Translations under genes and position numbers: made by a program | Source: Corticium candelabrum | Lineage: Eukaryota; Porifera; Homoscleromorpha; Homosclerophorida; Plakinidae | Direction of reading: 5' to 3' | Length of the DNA: 64,000 nt | NCBI RefSeq assembly: GCF_963422355.1 | Contig: NC_085101.1 | Span: 2,399,701 to 2,463,700, forward strand | The notes under the pieces: generated by a model | What the model saw: only the letters and a program-made list of their open reading frames with translations | The model's database searches: none | Told to the model about the DNA's origin: nothing | Part shown: piece by piece, positions 62,158 to 64,000 of the stretch | How positions within the stretch are numbered: position 1 is the stretch's first letter | Layout: each line of letters begins with the position of its first letter

Positions 62158-62165
62158 GGTTGAAG

Positions 62166-62940
62166 GTAAAGTTTGAGTTTTGCTTTGTCACATAGAAGGA
62201 CAGCTGTGGTGAACAGATGTGTGCCCACAGATTCTCTGGAGAAAATGCTGCAACTGCCACAAAAACAAAGGCAATAACCCCACAAAGAGAAGAACATGTT
62301 TGTATTGGGAAATTTTTGCAATGCCTTGATCATGCGTGTTTTCCATCTTTTCAAATGTCGGCCTATGCATAGGAATCAAATCGTGAATATCCACTCTTTC
62401 ACCTAAGGCAGTGCGTACATAGTCCAGTGTTTGTATTAGTTCTACCAACAAGTTGGTAGGAACTGGGTATCCCAATGGGTCACCATAGAAGGAAGCTTTT
62501 GAATTCGAATCTAAAGCAACCACTGTCCAGTGATTCCCACTCATCAATGTATTTGATGCAACAGAAGATCCAGTTAAGGCATCAATTTGTACGTTGACAA
62601 TCAGGAATATAAGTCTAATCTTCTTTCTGTTGTTCAGAGCTAATGCTATGGATGTGTTCAACGTGAATTAGCAAACTTTGGATAGCACAAGGCAAAGACA
62701 ATCTTGTGATGAGCAATTGAGAAGCGATGCCATACCTTCAAGCAGTGTATCAGGTAACCATCTGTCACATGCCAGTCTAGGCATTTGGTAGCTACTGTAG
62801 TCACGTCACCAAATGCCACAGCAGAGGCTGGCTTGTCTGACAGAATATGTTGAAATTGCTGTATCTTGCTCAAGTCAAGAGTTCAAGATTCAAAGTGTCA
62901 GGAATGTGACAGACTTTGTTGAACCACTTGTCTTCTTGAA
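62166..62940 (-). pseudogene. Ulp1-like (C48) cysteine protease region linked to the MULE
   Basis: Minus-strand frames 62873-62658 and 62661-62188 read CLDWHVTDGYLIHCLKVWH, then GNHWTVVALDSNSKASFYGD, the catalytic His and Asp region of SUMO-type proteases. The Gln/Cys part, IQTCSSLCGVIAFVFVAV, lies in another frame near 62230-62300, so at least one frameshift separates it. Upstream reading continues to about 62940 (EDKWFNKVCHIPD). Some MULEs are known to carry Ulp1-like proteases, mainly in plants. The shared strand suggests one former unit, now split by the hAT insertion. Not functional as read. Confidence 0.6.
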
Positions 62941-64000
62941 TAACCTGTGGAAGGACACCACTTAGACAGGAGTATGGACATTAAATTAAGGAACAAACTT
63001 GTTCAACTCAAAGTATTTTTATTACTTTACTGCAGTTAGGTGGCAGAGTATTACTAATCGACATTTGTAGTTGTGAATTCAGTTAACATGAGTAGTGGTG
63101 AGCTACTATAATTTGTGGTATTCTGAACAGGAACAAATTCTCATGCATATTGGTTAATATCTACACTGTCTAAACAAGATAGTGTAGGCACACTTTAAAA
63201 GAAGCATGCTTTAGCTATAGGTACTTAGCAAGGATGTGTGGTACATGTGATTACAAGTAACTAGTTCATGTAATGTACAATCTCATAATTAAATGGGACA
63301 TGAAATGCTAACTAAAATCATCTAGTCACTTAGACAGAACACTACAATGCGTAGAAAGAGATTCAAAAATTTACCTGAAGAATGAGATGCTTAATATTTT
63401 GCATTGTGTGTATAGGATGTGTGAAGAATATTGGAAGGTGGATCGGGGAATGACATGTCAAAGTACTCTCTAGCAAGATCTAGCGACTGCTGTGACATTT
63501 CTTACCAGATTTATGACGTTTGTTTACCAGTTTACAATGCTGTATACGCATAACTCAATCTTAACCAGTTATAGTCATTACCAGTTGGATATAACAGTGT
63601 ACGCTCTAGATGTTGAAGAAAGACTCAAAGTAACATGATAATGTTTTGTGCTTGTATATACGTAGTTCTATTTGTGGTCAATTTGAGCATGGTATAAGAT
63701 ACTGTGAATACGCATCATCAACTGCTCCATCTCATCATAGTAAAGAAACACCGCCCTTTGGTATTTATCAAGTTTTGAAACCAGAATTACTGTAACAGCT
63801 AGCCCTCATATATGGAGCCCTATCTGAGAGCAACTCCCAATCTAACAGCCAGGGACACAATGAATGGCAGATCGTTCAAGTGAGCATTATAGATATAAAT
63901 AGATACACCATCATGTTGCAAATTTATTCAGAAATCTCTTTCAGCATGGCTGGTCTCCCAAAAGATCCTGCAAATAATCTATCAAATGTACAAAGTACAA
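62941..64000. other. No gene recognised at the right end of the window
   Basis: AT-rich with no ORF of note, no microsatellite and no clear transposon end. It may belong to the flank of the MULE region. Confidence 0.5.

Noticed and set aside
62109-62354. Independent small gene on the minus strand
   Set aside because: It overlaps the hAT right end and the Ulp1-like region in a shifted frame. The protease pattern is in the other frames.

Overview
The window is a stretch of animal nuclear genome. Its genes are intron-rich, with GT-AG introns from 56 bp to about 5.5 kb. They include two INF2-type formins, a JNK-type MAP kinase, the ciliary chaperonin-like gene BBS10, RALBP1, and a secreted fibrinogen-related protein. 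The DNA is AT-rich, very rich in (CA)n/(TG)n microsatellites, and full of transposon remains. This mix fits a marine invertebrate. I lean towards an early-branching lineage such as a sponge, because the kinase-like gene at about 38 kb resembles families I remember from sponges, but no single feature proves it.

Layout. 1-3414 (-): 5' part of an INF2-like formin, cut by the window edge. 4483-16119 (-): a complete second INF2-like formin with 16 exons and 1103 aa. Its largest intron holds a decayed THAP-domain element, a tRNA-derived SINE, a LINE 3' fragment and long microsatellites. 17217-18347 (-): an intronless JNK. 18708-20339 (+): an intronless BBS10 facing away from it. 20413-20766: a MITE. 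21022-35000 (-): RALBP1, 15 exons and 520 aa, with a decayed LINE in intron 10. 35989-36358 (+): the broken 5' end of a secreted-protein gene. 38084-45376 (+): a gene with a nuclease-like and a protein-kinase-like half, split by a BEL/Pao retrotransposon (38681-44503) and frameshifted. 45756-53278: a second copy of 28830-36358, holding only RALBP1 exons 2-6 plus the intact start of the secreted-protein gene. 51343-56380 (+): that secreted fibrinogen-related gene, 268 aa, with an intact Tc1 transposon in intron 2. 57147-57545: a MITE. 57972-62940 (-): a decayed MULE/SWIM transposase region with an Ulp1-like protease, interrupted by a hAT element (61087-62157) with an 8-bp target duplication. 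62941-64000: no gene seen.

The main story is the segmental duplication. Copy A keeps a whole RALBP1 but a dead secreted-protein gene. Copy B keeps a whole secreted-protein gene but only an internal RALBP1 fragment. The two halves of the duplication also differ in how far they have diverged.

Exon models were built by hand from splice sites, reading phase and recalled family alignments. The phases close exactly for formin 2 (3312 nt), RALBP1 (1563 nt) and the secreted protein (807 nt). No database search was possible.
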